The notes: generated by a model not told the origin, from the sequence alone. DNA of 64,000 nucleotides from Streptomyces caniferus (GCF_009811555.1 NZ_BLIN01000004.1:1-64000), one strand, 5' to 3'; counted from the stretch's first letter, positions 41,954-50,696 are shown. Numbers and translations are program-made.

Positions 41954-42295
41954 ATGGCAGCCAAGAAGGACCCCGCCGCCCGCCGAGCCCGCGCGCCGCG
42001 CCGCCGCAGCTGAGCGAATCGGCCCGCGCCGCATCAAGGCGCCCCGCCCGCGAACCCTCTACAGCCTCAACCCACCGGGCTCTACTACCAGGAGTGGAAC
42101 AAGCCGACCGGTACGGATGAGGAGGTGATGGGCAAGGTGATCGAGACGTTCGGAACCGACTCCGGCGAGGCAGCCACCATGCGCCTCCTGTTGGAGTACC
42201 GCGGGATCTACGGCCCGCACATCCCGCTCGCAGCTGCTGGCCATCTCGACGTGATCCTGGAGGCGGCTCGGGCCTGGGCGGCGCCGGCCGCGTAG
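41954..42295 (+). pseudogene. Broken small gene with family-like C-terminal half
   Basis: ATG 41954 opens MAAKKDPAARRARAPRRRS, then an in-frame TGA (42011). The same frame resumes to 42295 with GLYYQEWNKPTGTDEEVMGK, VIETFGTDSGEAATMRLLLEY and a helical end, which look like real protein. No start lies between except ATG 42128, which has only a cramped ribosome site. Between them another frame reads AERIGPRRIKAPRPRTLYS, so two frame changes could reunite one roughly 110-residue protein. A 55-residue gene from 42128 is the alternative. Confidence 0.35.
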
Positions 42296-42359
42296 ACCGC
42301 GGAGTGTCGTCGGGGCTGACCATCGGCCGGGCTGCGGCTCACTAACCTGAGTCAGCGCT

Positions 42360-43208
42360 TCACAGCGGAGGAGCGCACCTCTGGCAGCGCTTGTAATTGC
42401 GACCGCCCTTTGGCCCTGTTCGCTCCGTGACCCATTGCCGGGCCTCCTGTGCGGTCATGGCCTGAAACCGCGGATAGTCGCGAGAACCTTCGAAGTCCTC
42501 ACGGGAACTGTGGGGGTCGACGGTGTGGCAGAAGGCGTTCAGCGCGGCGACGTAGGCATCACCGATCGGCCGGGCGTAGTTCGAGGGCGTCTCGCGTCTG
42601 ACCACGGAGCAAGTGGTCTCGTGAAGGCCGTGCTGGCCCGCGGCAAACGGGTACTCCTCCGGCTGCTGTAGCCGCTGCCACCGGGCATCCGAACCGTCCA
42701 GAAGCCCCTCGAACCACGGGCGGCGCTCGTCGCACAGAGGGCACCTTCCAGCCTCCCGGCACGTTGCGCGCAGCTCGTCGGGGTCTTCGGCTTCGAAGCA
42801 CCGGAAGGCGTCGTACAGCAGATCCACTGACTGAGCGAGGTAATTTCGGGCGTCGAGAGCGTTGACGCGACCCTCATCGATCTGCTCCAGCAGCTCCAGA
42901 ACGGCTGGCAGTTCCACGGTGAACCCCCAGCCTTCGCGAATGGCGCGCCGTCGCTCCTGGGCGAACAGCTCCCCAAATCCCAGGCGTACAGCCGGCAGGG
43001 TCCCCGTGGCGAAGTTGATATCCACAGCCTCGCCACCTGTTGAGTACCCAACCGGCCCTGGCTCGGGGCCCCATGGTTCCAAGCCCTCGTACGTGTCGGG
43101 GGTCTCGGCGGGGGTGCTGATGCGGGGCTGGGGCACCAGCTCTCGTCGGGTGACTGGCTGTGTTCCTCCCCGATGCCGAGCCCGCTTCTTCTGCTTCTTC
43201 TTCGGCAT
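42360..43208 (-). CDS. Hypothetical protein with Cys/His zinc-like motifs
   Basis: 282 residues. Very basic N-terminus (PKKKQKKRARHR), acidic/Pro middle, then helices (VLELLEQIDEGRVNALDARNYLAQSVDLLYDAFRCF in two parts). A Cys-rich centre GRCPLCDERRPWFEGLL is followed by HETTCSVVRRETP, and a final RCQRC. Two Cys pairs plus His suggest zinc binding. Function unknown. ATG 43208. Confidence 0.6.
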   Translation of the reverse strand: MPKKKQKKRARHRGGTQPVTRRELVPQPRISTPAETPDTYEGLEPWGPEPGPVGYSTGGEAVDINFATGTLPAVRLGFGELFAQERRRAIREGWGFTVELPAVLELLEQIDEGRVNALDARNYLAQSVDLLYDAFRCFEAEDPDELRATCREAGRCPLCDERRPWFEGLLDGSDARWQRLQQPEEYPFAAGQHGLHETTCSVVRRETPSNYARPIGDAYVAALNAFCHTVDPHSSREDFEGSRDYPRFQAMTAQEARQWVTERTGPKGGRNYKRCQRCAPPL

Positions 43209-43350
43209 CTGTACCTGCTTCTTTCTGTCTTACATCAACGGTGCGGTGGCGAGATCTGCGAGTTCCTGGTCCCGCTGCCGGCACATCTCGTGCTGACGAC
43301 GCTATCCATCCGGGCTGGCCTGCGAATCCTTTTCGCTGGGCTTCCTCGCA

Positions 43351-45984
43351 TCACGAAGCGGCTCCTGCCAGCCGGGCGAACCGCTCAGCCCGGCTCAGGC
43401 CCGCGGCCTGGCCCTCACAGGCGGCACAACGGCCATCAGCGGGTGGCCGACCGATGAGGGCCAGGCCGCAGGCAGTGCAAGTCCATGCTCCCTGTGGGCG
43501 CTGCGCAGGGGTGACGGCGGCTCGGGCCTGGGCGGCGCCGGTCTCGTAGACCGTGGGCTGATCATTGCGGGCCGGTTCCGTCGGCGCTGGGGTGTGGGCG
43601 GCGCGCCAGGCGTTGCTGCGCTGGGTCAGGAGGTGCTCGGCGGTGCGGCGGCGGGCCTCCTCCGCAGCCTTCGTGGCGGCCTGTTCGGCGTCCTCGATGG
43701 AGGGGTGGAGGTGGCGGCGGCGCATCTGCGCGGCGTGGGCGTTGCGGGCTTCGGCTTCGACCTGGAACTCGCTGCCGAGCGTGCGCAGTGCGGTGGTGCG
43801 GTATTCGTCGACGATGTCCTGGGCCTTCATCTTCGCGGCCAGCGCGATCATGGTCGCGCTGGCGCCTGCGGCCTCGGCCTTGTCGCAGGCGTCCTGGATG
43901 CGGGCGTGGGCCTGGTGCTCGGCCATGTCGGCCAGCGACTGGGTCAGCTCGGTGTCGTCGGGTTCGCCGCAGCCCGCGGCTACGAGCGTTTTGGCGTCGG
44001 TGAGGAGCTTTTCGGTCTCCTCCCAGCCCCAGCACGTTCCGCACAGGCCACCCGTTTCGGGTTCGCCGCACTGCGCGCACGGCATCGCCCGCCGCGCGAG
44101 TTCGTCCGCCTCCTGCCGGGCGCGAGCCGCGGCAGCCTTCGCCGCCACTGCTGCATCCTTGGCCACTCGCTCGCGGCGACGCTCCTCGAACCGCGCGGCC
44201 TCGGCGTCCACCACCGCACGCAGCTGGTCCTCGAGGGCCGCACGTTGCTGTTCGGTGGTGGCGTCGGGCAGCTGGGCCTGGACATGGGCGGCGACGTGTC
44301 GGCGGCGGGCGCGGAGGGAGCGGACCTGGTCCTCGCAGTGCGCGCAGGCGGTGCCGGAGAGCATTCGCACGCCTTCGTCGCATCCTGCGTCGTTGCAGTC
44401 GCTGCGCCGGGGCAGGCCCCGGCCGAGGAGCCAGCCCACCGGGTCGGTGATTGCGTCCGCCTCCCCTGGCTGGAGAAGCAGGCGGCGCGTCAGCCGGCTG
44501 ATGAGGATGCTCTCGGCCTGGCCACGCCCGACCACGCTGGCAATGGCCGTCAGTTCGCCGCGGATGGCCTTCTCGACCAGGCGACGGGTGCTGTCCCGCT
44601 TCAGCCGGTCCCACAGCAGCTGCACAGGAGCGACCACTGCCTCAAGATCACGAGCGGGCCGCGGCACCCTCCCCCGTAGCCCGCCGCTGTGACGCCCGCC
44701 CACGCCGGCGAGCACATCGGAAGCGGCGTCCAGCCCAGAGCTGGCGCCGGCGTCGCCCCCGGCCAGCTCCTGGCCCTCTGGCTGCATTGGGATGGTGGGG
44801 GGAGTTTTCGGCATTTCCCCGCGCAGCGGGCCGTCCGGGCCACCGGACGACGGCCCCAGGGCAGCGGCGGCGTCGGTGTCGGCGGCCTGGTCCTCGCGTG
44901 CGCATACGCGTCCCGGCAGATCACCGGACCCCCCACGGCCGTAGCCGGAAAAGCCAATACCACCCGCACCCTCATCCCCCAGAGCAGCCATAGGTGTGTG
45001 GTAAGCGTGCAGTCCTGCAGAAGCCGAACCTCTTCCCGAGGCCGATTTACCCCTGTTGACCTGCGGCTTCGCTGTCTGCGCCGGGATCTGATCCCCCCCT
45101 GCAGTTGCCACACCCCTTCGCGGCCCCGGAACCAGCCCTCCAGGACGGCCTTCAGCCCGCCGGAGTCGGCGCATCTCCCGGTAGGCGGCCTCCACCGCGG
45201 GGATCACCAACTGCTCCCGGCCAGCCGACGTCCGACGCACCTCAACTACGCCGGCCGCCTCCAGCCGGCCCCGGACCCGAGCCCCCTCAGCAGTTCCCTC
45301 GGCACCCGAGTAACCCAGCAGCCGTGCGATCGTCGCCGCGATGCGCCCGTGCTTGTGGACCGAGCCGCTGCACAGCCGCACCACACCCGTCGCACGCCCC
45401 TCCAGCACCAGCAGCAGCAGCGCCAGACGATCCGTCGCAGCCCCAGGGCCGGTGCGCGTGCCCAGCAGCCCGGGGGGCGTCTGCGTACCGTCGGCGTGTG
45501 ACCAGCCGGGCGCGCACACCGCCTCCACCAGCCCCCACAGCACGGCGAACTCCACCTTCTGCAACCGCAACGGGTGTGTGGCCGGCTGGTGGAGGCGGGC
45601 ATCGAGCAGCGACAGCAGCTGCCAGCGAATGCCGGTGATCACCTGCGTGCCCGGCCGCACCCGGTTCTCGGACTCGGTGATGTGCTCCCGGTCGAGGTAC
45701 GGGCGCACATCGTGCCCGATCGTCGACGCCGACACCCCTACCCAACGGCCCAGCTCCCGGGACGTCATCTCGACCGCGAGGTCTGCGGCCGAGGTCTTCG
45801 CCGCCAGCACCACGGTCGTCATCCGCACAGGATCCGGGGCACCCACCAGACCCGGCTGCCCCATCAGCTCATGCACCGCTCCCCGCAGCCGCCCGCGCAT
45901 CTTGTCCGTATGCGTAAGCCAGCTCGCTGCCTCCCACACCGGCACCGGCCCCGCCGGCCGCAAGGCCGTCGTCGCCCTGCTCAC
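43351..45984 (-). CDS. Large HTH/zinc-ribbon protein, candidate plasmid replication or partition factor
   Basis: 877 residues. The N-terminal 280 residues hold winged-helix-like segments (ELGRWVGVSASTIGHDVRPYLDR; KVEFAVLWGLVEAV; RIAATIARLLGYSG). A low-complexity Gly/Ser/Ala linker spans about 290-440. Then come helices, a Cys site (CNDAGCDEG...CAHCED), a long charged coiled coil (about 560-650), CAQCGEPETGGLCGTCW and a final CTACGLAL...CAACEG ribbon. The upstream 0.9 kb is free of genes, as at many replication origins. Replication is inferred only from this arrangement. GTG start with GAGGGGGGC upstream. Confidence 0.55.
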   Translation of the reverse strand: MSRATTALRPAGPVPVWEAASWLTHTDKMRGRLRGAVHELMGQPGLVGAPDPVRMTTVVLAAKTSAADLAVEMTSRELGRWVGVSASTIGHDVRPYLDREHITESENRVRPGTQVITGIRWQLLSLLDARLHQPATHPLRLQKVEFAVLWGLVEAVCAPGWSHADGTQTPPGLLGTRTGPGAATDRLALLLLVLEGRATGVVRLCSGSVHKHGRIAATIARLLGYSGAEGTAEGARVRGRLEAAGVVEVRRTSAGREQLVIPAVEAAYREMRRLRRAEGRPGGLVPGPRRGVATAGGDQIPAQTAKPQVNRGKSASGRGSASAGLHAYHTPMAALGDEGAGGIGFSGYGRGGSGDLPGRVCAREDQAADTDAAAALGPSSGGPDGPLRGEMPKTPPTIPMQPEGQELAGGDAGASSGLDAASDVLAGVGGRHSGGLRGRVPRPARDLEAVVAPVQLLWDRLKRDSTRRLVEKAIRGELTAIASVVGRGQAESILISRLTRRLLLQPGEADAITDPVGWLLGRGLPRRSDCNDAGCDEGVRMLSGTACAHCEDQVRSLRARRRHVAAHVQAQLPDATTEQQRAALEDQLRAVVDAEAARFEERRRERVAKDAAVAAKAAAARARQEADELARRAMPCAQCGEPETGGLCGTCWGWEETEKLLTDAKTLVAAGCGEPDDTELTQSLADMAEHQAHARIQDACDKAEAAGASATMIALAAKMKAQDIVDEYRTTALRTLGSEFQVEAEARNAHAAQMRRRHLHPSIEDAEQAATKAAEEARRRTAEHLLTQRSNAWRAAHTPAPTEPARNDQPTVYETGAAQARAAVTPAQRPQGAWTCTACGLALIGRPPADGRCAACEGQAAGLSRAERFARLAGAAS

Positions 45985-46915
45985 ACCTGCCCCCCCTCAG
46001 CCGCGTGTCCGAACGCGGCGTGAGGAGCGACCTCATCAGCCAAAGCGGACAGGCTCCGAGGAGATGAGGCAGACAGGGGCTTGGTGGCATACGTGCGGGT
46101 CACATACAGAGAAGGGACTGTTGAAGAGGCTGATGTGACACGTGGTGCAAAAAAGGTCATGCGAAACGGTCCACCGGACTGCCTGTGGACAGCGGACACG
46201 AACGTGTCCTGTCCCGCCGGCCGGGCCGCCGACCGCGCTCCGCGTCCCGCGGGCAGGGAAGCCGAGCTGTCACGCTCACCGATGGCTGGCTGAAATCCGT
46301 CAGCGCTGGTGGCGAAAACCGACCGGTGAGGAAAGATAGAACGCCCATTCCACGCCAAACGGGCATGGCTGGGCTGGCAAAAGATAGACCGGTGCTGCAA
46401 AATGACAGCGCCTCCTCAGCTTTCAGCTGGAGGGCATGACGAAGCCCCTCGTGGTGCGTGGTGCTTTGTGGTTCGGTGAGAACCAAGATCGAACTGTTCG
46501 ACCGGGGCCAACCGGGCGAACAATCCCTTCAGAGGGCCGCCAAACCCTCTGGTGACGGGGACGCCAGCCAAGGTGCGCCAACACCGAGCTGAGCGTCCCG
46601 GGCGGTCAAGCCGCCCTGACTCCTAAGTCATCTCGCCCCCTCTTCGGAGGGCTGGTCGAGGTGCGCCCAGACGGCACAAACACCCCACCGAAGGGCCAGC
46701 GCGCGCATGTGGCTGCTGGCACCACGGCAGGGTGCAGTGAGTCGGGTGCTGGGTAGAGGTACCCTGATCACGTCGACGCCCTTCTACTCGCACTGAGGGG
46801 TTCGGCAGGCCGATCGGACCCCCATCACAAGGTCCATTCGGCCACGTGGCCCCTCTCGCCTTGTCCAAGGGCGATTGACGGGGCCACTTTCTTTTTGATC
46901 AACGTCGGGGCCACC
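45985..46915. other. 931-base gene-free region with several hairpins
   Basis: No gene supported. Contents: the palindrome GGACACG-AA-CGTGTCC (46194-46209); AAAGATAGA twice (about 46332 and 46381) near GACCGGTG; a hairpin with TGTTCG...CGAACA arms (about 46494-46523); and CAGAGGG...CCCTCTG (about 46530-46552). It lies between the leftward 877-residue protein gene and the stop of the GntR gene, so it carries the promoter of the former and terminator of the latter. Candidate origin or structured RNA. Confidence 0.4.
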
Positions 46916-48277
46916 CTATCGCGGGGTGTGCGCCCATATTCCAGAAGCGCGACTGACTTGGTCGCGCGTCTGACCGCCGGCGCCCCGGACTTCGGGTCCG
47001 ACGCCGCGAACGTGCCCAGCGGGGCGCTGGAACAGAGCCCCGCTGCTCCGGCCTTCAGCTTCGACCGTGCGTACGTGGGTGAAGCCACGGTTGCTGTAGT
47101 ACGTCCGCAGACCGTCATTGCTGCGCCAGGCATCCAGGCGCAGCCAGGTCTTTCCCTGGTCCGCGGCGCGCTTGCTGGCCCAGTCGAGCATGGCCGAGCC
47201 CAGATCGAGTCCGGCCACGTCACGGCGCACGACCATACGGTGCACATAGAGGGCAGCTTCGGCGGCCTCGTCTGGGCTCCAGAAGTCACCATCCGCATGC
47301 CCGTCCACGGTGATGGTGGCGACGGGAGTGCGGTCAACCTCCACGATCCAGCATTCGCCAGCAGCGAGGTTTGCCCGAATCCGGTCCTCGCGCGGGGCGT
47401 ACTGCCACTGGTCGATGCCGCGCTCGCGCAGCCAGGATGCGGCGTGCTCCCAGAGCTCAACGACTATGGGGAGGTCTTGCTCTTCGGCCTGGCGAATCGT
47501 CGGTTCGGACCCCAGCCGCTGGCGGCTGCGCTCGTAGGTGATGACGTGCCGGTCGCCCGGGAGCACGTTCATCACGGTGCGGACCGGCTTGCCGTCCTCG
47601 GTGTAGCCGGTGCACAAGTGCACCGCGACAGGGGTTCCTGGGCCGAGCTGGAGCCGGTCCGCCTCGGCCGGTGTGGGCATGCGCACGTGGATTTCATCCA
47701 GGGCGCGAACCTGCTCGTAGCCCAGCTCGGCCAGTACCGCGTTGGCGCCGCGAGCGATGTCGTCGGGACGCATGATCTCGCTGTTCTGCACGAGCGTGAG
47801 GGGAAAGTGGCTGTCGTTGGTGTTGTAGGGCACGCCGTCGACGAAGCGGACCCGGCGGCGTACAACGACCAGCTCGTCTTCACCTAGCTGGAGGCGCTCA
47901 CGGACATGCTTGCCTGGCGTCTCGACAGCGACCTCGATGTGCTGGTCGGCCTCCCGGCCCTCCTCCGACATCTGCGTGAGAAAGGCGTCCATCTCGGGGG
48001 ACAACGGGCGCTTCCAGAACTCAGCCTGCGGTCTGTAGACCATCGGCCGACGACTGCGAACGAAGTAGCCGCGGGGGCGATCGCTCACGATCAGACCTTC
48101 ATTGACCAGCACCTTCAGGCCCTGGACGGCGGTGGTCCGAGTGGTGCTCCACTTACTCGCAAGCTCGGCCTCGGTGGGCAGCCGGGCACCCGCGCCAAGG
48201 GTTCCGTCCATGATCTGGTCGCGGATCTCGTCCGCGATGCGCTGGTAAAGGGCGCGCGCCCTGCCGCTGACTGCCAT
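46916..48277 (-). CDS. GntR-family regulator fused to an acetyltransferase domain
   Basis: 453 residues. The N-terminal GntR winged helix (ALYQRIADEIRDQIMDGTL, LPTEAELASKWSTTRTTAVQGLKVLVNEGLI) is followed by a UTRA ligand domain (about 80-240: RRRVRFVDGVPYNTNDSHFPL, GTPVAVHLCTGYTEDGKPVRTVMNVLPGDR in part). A GNAT domain follows (about 255-410: IRQAEEQDLPIVVELW, GECWIVEVDRTPVATITV, LYVHRMVVRRDVAGLDLGSAML, LRTYYSNRGFTHV). GntR proteins of this type (KorSA-like) repress transfer genes of Streptomyces conjugative elements. A 30-residue tail after ALFQRPAG is unusual. ATG 48277. Confidence 0.85.
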   Translation of the reverse strand: MAVSGRARALYQRIADEIRDQIMDGTLGAGARLPTEAELASKWSTTRTTAVQGLKVLVNEGLIVSDRPRGYFVRSRRPMVYRPQAEFWKRPLSPEMDAFLTQMSEEGREADQHIEVAVETPGKHVRERLQLGEDELVVVRRRVRFVDGVPYNTNDSHFPLTLVQNSEIMRPDDIARGANAVLAELGYEQVRALDEIHVRMPTPAEADRLQLGPGTPVAVHLCTGYTEDGKPVRTVMNVLPGDRHVITYERSRQRLGSEPTIRQAEEQDLPIVVELWEHAASWLRERGIDQWQYAPREDRIRANLAAGECWIVEVDRTPVATITVDGHADGDFWSPDEAAEAALYVHRMVVRRDVAGLDLGSAMLDWASKRAADQGKTWLRLDAWRSNDGLRTYYSNRGFTHVRTVEAEGRSSGALFQRPAGHVRGVGPEVRGAGGQTRDQVSRASGIWAHTPR

Positions 48278-48300
48278 GGCAGATATCTACCTCCAAAGCA

Positions 48301-48392
48301 ATGAGTAGTCAATCTAGCTGATCGCGCCGTCTGGGCTTGACCCGGCCTAGCGCTTCATGCAAATCTTCGACGCGCAACATTGAGTACTCAAT
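48301..48392. promoter_or_regulatory. Two GntR-type operators in a divergent promoter
   Basis: ATTGAGTACTCAAT (48379-48392) is a perfect palindrome; ATGAGTAGTCAAT (48301-48313) is a close copy, and both continue with CTA. They lie between the GntR gene and the rightward transfer block, with one 24 bases from the GntR start, so GntR likely represses both directions. Confidence 0.75.
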
Positions 48393-48440
48393 CTATGTCA
48401 CCTAGTTCACATGTTCTTTCTTTGGAAGGAGCTCCATCCC

Positions 48441-48839
48441 GTGAAGATCACCCGCCGCCCCGCCGCCAGCCTCGTCACCGAGCACTTCGACACCGAGACG
48501 CTCGCGCTCCTGGAGGCGATCGAGGTGCCGCTCCCCGACTTCGCCGGCATCGACCTGGACATCGCGTTCGGTACGCCGCTGGAGATGTACGGGCTGGTGA
48601 CTACGGACGAGCTGACCAGGTGGGACGCCGCAGCCGCGGTGACGAAGGGCAAGACCAAGGCGCGCAACGCGGTTATCGCGGAATACGGGGCGCGCCGGGA
48701 TGCGGCGCGGGACATCGTCGCCTCCGACCCGTCGATCACCGCCCGGGTGCGCGAGCGCCTGGTCGACGTCCTCCTCCCCTACGCCGCGCAGCTGCGAATC
48801 GCGCGGCCGGCCACCGAACCCCTGCCGCTCGTGGCCTGA
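48441..48839 (+). CDS. Hypothetical protein, first gene of the transfer block
   Basis: 132 residues: helical with acidic centre (TETLALLEAIEVPLPDFAGIDLDIAF), then LTRWDAAAAVTKGKTKARNAVI and ARVRERLVDVLLPYAAQL. GTG 48441 is 9 bases after GAAGGAG. It is directly controlled by the GntR operators. Family not known to me. Confidence 0.65.
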   Translation: MKITRRPAASLVTEHFDTETLALLEAIEVPLPDFAGIDLDIAFGTPLEMYGLVTTDELTRWDAAAAVTKGKTKARNAVIAEYGARRDAARDIVASDPSITARVRERLVDVLLPYAAQLRIARPATEPLPLVA

Positions 48840-48843
48840 CGGC

Positions 48844-48958
48844 GCCGGGTCCTCACGGACCCGGCTCCCCCACCCAGAACCGCCCCGCGGCGGCGCCGGA
48901 TGAGGGAGCCGGATCTCGGCCCCCGGTACCGCCCGGACTCCTCCCGCTCTCGCGGGAG
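48844..48958 (+). promoter_or_regulatory. Structured leader, divergent member of the repeated element
   Basis: Hairpin GCCGGGTCC-TCAC-GGACCCGGC (48844-48865), then GGGAGCCGGATCTCGG (48904-48919), then hairpin CTCCCGC-TCTC-GCGGGAG (48941-48958). The middle motif is the shared core of the elements at 49665, 50608 and 51099. Sits in the 576-base gap 48840-49415, which holds no gene. Confidence 0.5.
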
Positions 48959-48975
48959 TCGGAAGGCAGCGGTCC

Positions 48976-48999
48976 GTTCCTTGAGAACTCCACAGCGTG
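48976..48999 (+). promoter_or_regulatory. boxA-like antitermination signal
   Basis: GTTCCTTGAGAACTC followed by CACAGCGTG resembles the boxA region of actinobacterial rRNA leaders (TTTGAGAACTCAACAG type). It precedes a block of about 10 kb of genes interrupted by many hairpins, where antitermination would be useful. Function inferred. Confidence 0.45.
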
Positions 49000-49415
49000 A
49001 TCCACCACAGATACGACGGCCGTGACCACACCGGCTGAGGTGAGTGGAGACCCGTCGTGCGGCGCCATCACTCCTGGTGGTGGCAGTCGGCACGGTCAAC
49101 GACCCGTCGGGCGCGCTCTAGCGGCGCGGCCTGGGCTAGCCCCAGCCAGGTGCTCATTACTGACGGAGAGCTCGGAGGGCCGACATCCCCACGACGCAAA
49201 AGAACGACGCGGCATGACCTTCACTGCATACCCGCCCGGACGGATCTCTCGGCGGTAGCGGTCCGCGTCTCTACGAGATCCGGCGCCCCACAGGCGCCGC
49301 GCAACCTTCGCAGCCACGCGCTGCCCAGTCGCTCACCGACCCGCTTCGGCGGTCCGGTGAGCGGTGGAGAGCGCGGAGGACAACCCGCTCCAACACCCAC
49401 CTCGTCAGGAGACCC

Positions 49416-49661
49416 ATGGATTCCCTGATCACCCACCAGTTCATCGGCCCGAGTCCCGCCGCCCGTTACGCGGTCGATGGGCTCACCTCGGAAGAGGTGT
49501 ACCGCCTGATCGGTGCGAACACGGTGGCTGGCTTCGAGCCGGTCGTGCACACCCACACCGCGCGGGGCGACCAGCTCAGGACTCGCGATGGCAACCGCCT
49601 CACTGTCGTCGCGCTGCACGGCACGAGCGTGATGAGCGCGATCGCGTTCGAGCAGGTCTGA
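49416..49661 (+). CDS. Small hypothetical protein, 81 aa
   Basis: Compact, mixed alpha/beta: HQFIGPSPAARYAVDGLTSEEVYRLIG, EPVVHTHTARGDQLRTRDGNRLTVVALHG, ending MSAIAFEQV. ATG has CAGGAGA upstream. Part of the transfer block of short genes, each with its own ribosome site. Not recognised. Confidence 0.6.
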   Translation: MDSLITHQFIGPSPAARYAVDGLTSEEVYRLIGANTVAGFEPVVHTHTARGDQLRTRDGNRLTVVALHGTSVMSAIAFEQV

Positions 49662-49664
49662 CGG

Positions 49665-49730
49665 TTGCCTGATCCGCCCGCACCGGCCCCGGCTGGGACG
49701 AGCGGTGACGGGGAGCCGGGCAGCCCGCCC
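49665..49730 (+). repeat. Repeated leader element, copy 1
   Basis: Starts TGCCTGATCCGCCCG, ends GGGAGCCGGGCAGCCCG (49711-49727). The start-to-core distance of 46 bases is almost the same as in the copies at 50608-50676 and 51099-51171. The internal stem is weaker here (CACCG...CGGTG). Confidence 0.55.
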
Positions 49731-49742
49731 GCTCTACACGGC

Positions 49743-49776
49743 GACAGCCCCGGAGCTCTCACCTTCCGGGGCTGTC
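49743..49776 (+). terminator. Perfect 11-bp hairpin before the 49805 gene
   Basis: GACAGCCCCGG, 12-base loop, CCGGGGCTGTC. It lies between two genes that read the same way, so it is a terminator or attenuator. Confidence 0.6.
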
Positions 49777-49804
49777 AAGACAGGACCTAATTGGGAGGCC
49801 CTGA

Positions 49805-50200
49805 ATGAACAGCATCGCATGCGTGATTACCGCTCCGACCGGCGGTGCGATCGATGACATCGAGCGCGACGACGACAGCCGCGGCTACGAGGCCGAGGAC
49901 GCCGTCCGGCGCCTGGACGCCTGGCGGGCCCGCCGCGCCCAGAGCACCGAGGCACTGGACCGTCTGCACGCCGAGGTCCGGCACCGCCGGCGCACTGCCG
50001 ACGCCCGTATCGCCGGCTCCCGGCGTGCGCCGCGCACGCTGGATGAGATGCGGGATCGTCTGCCCCTGCCCCCGGTCGCGGCGACGGAGGAAGACCTCAA
50101 CCGCGAGCTGGACAACCCGGCGGAGGACTGGGACCAGGCCCTCTCCCCCACGGTCTTGCCCAAGAGCGCCACCCGCGCCGGGATGCGGGGTGCGGCATGA
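49805..50200 (+). CDS. Hypothetical charged helical protein, 131 aa
   Basis: Highly charged: IDDIERDDDSRGYEAEDAVRRLDAWRARRAQ, a long basic helix, then TLDEMRDRLPLPPVAATEEDLNRELDNPAEDW. ATG after GGGAGG. The last codons overlap the next small gene (ATGA). Unrecognised. Confidence 0.6.
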   Translation: MNSIACVITAPTGGAIDDIERDDDSRGYEAEDAVRRLDAWRARRAQSTEALDRLHAEVRHRRRTADARIAGSRRAPRTLDEMRDRLPLPPVAATEEDLNRELDNPAEDWDQALSPTVLPKSATRAGMRGAA

Positions 50201-50298
50201 GCGGAATGACGGACGCCGAGCGCGAAGCGATGAGGCGGAAGGTCGACGCGGACAACCGCCGCTCCTCCGGCTCCAACAGCGGAAAGAACCCCTCCTGA
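50197..50298 (+). CDS. 33-residue hydrophilic peptide
   Basis: MSGMTDAEREAMRRKVDADNR then a Ser/Asn-rich tail. Start overlaps the previous stop (ATGA), so it is translated by coupling. Too short for family assignment. Confidence 0.45.
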   Translation: MSGMTDAEREAMRRKVDADNRRSSGSNSGKNPS

Positions 50299-50492
50299 AC
50301 ACCACCCCGATAGGCCGTGCCCGCGCCGCGTACCACCTGGCGGCGCGGGTCCTCGGCCGCCACGGCGTGGGGCACCCGCTGGCACACACGCTGCTCGCGT
50401 TCGCTGACCGAGCGGCGCAAGTCGCGTACAGGGCCGGCCACCACGTCCACGAAATCCACGCCGCGACCACCCACCACGACAAGCACCACTGA
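50295..50492 (+). CDS. Small helical His-rich protein, start unclear
   Basis: About 65 residues: TTPIGRARAAYHLAARVLG, HGVGHPLAHTLLAFADRAAQVAYRAG, ending in a His-rich tail. The composition looks like real protein, yet the only nearby start is CTG 50295, overlapping the preceding stop (CTGA). An upstream in-frame GTG near 50189 is the alternative. Confidence 0.4.
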   Translation: MNTTPIGRARAAYHLAARVLGRHGVGHPLAHTLLAFADRAAQVAYRAGHHVHEIHAATTHHDKHH

Positions 50493-50508
50493 TCAGGAAG
50501 GAGGAGGC

Positions 50509-50589
50509 ATGCGGTTCATCAACGCGCTCGGCATGGTCGGCGGGCTCTTCATCATCGCCGCGCTGCTCCTGGCCCGCCTGGCCCACTGA
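50509..50589 (+). CDS. 26-residue membrane peptide
   Basis: MRFINALGMVGGLFIIAALL plus a short polar end: one membrane helix and nothing else. The ribosome site GGAAGGAGGAGG is the strongest in this block, which is the main reason to call it. Single-helix peptides often modulate membrane partners; here possibly the transfer apparatus. Confidence 0.55.
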   Translation: MRFINALGMVGGLFIIAALLLARLAH

Positions 50590-50607
50590 CCGCCACGCCG
50601 ATCTGCC

Positions 50608-50676
50608 AGCTGCCTGCTCCGCCCGTCCCGGCCTCCGGGACGGGCGGAGTCGCAAGGGAGCCGGACAGCCCGGACC
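50608..50676 (+). repeat. Repeated leader element, copy 2
   Basis: TGCCTG, then a perfect 15-bp stem (CTCCGCCCGTCCCGG, loop CCT, 50617-50649), then GGGAGCCGGACAGCCCGG (50656-50673), ending 20 bases before the next ATG. Best-formed copy. Confidence 0.65.
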
Positions 50677-50696
50677 GATGACGAATGGAGGCACCA

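Noticed and set aside
46895..47887. Rightward open frame inside the GntR gene
   Set aside because: The opposite strand encodes complete GntR, UTRA and GNAT motifs.
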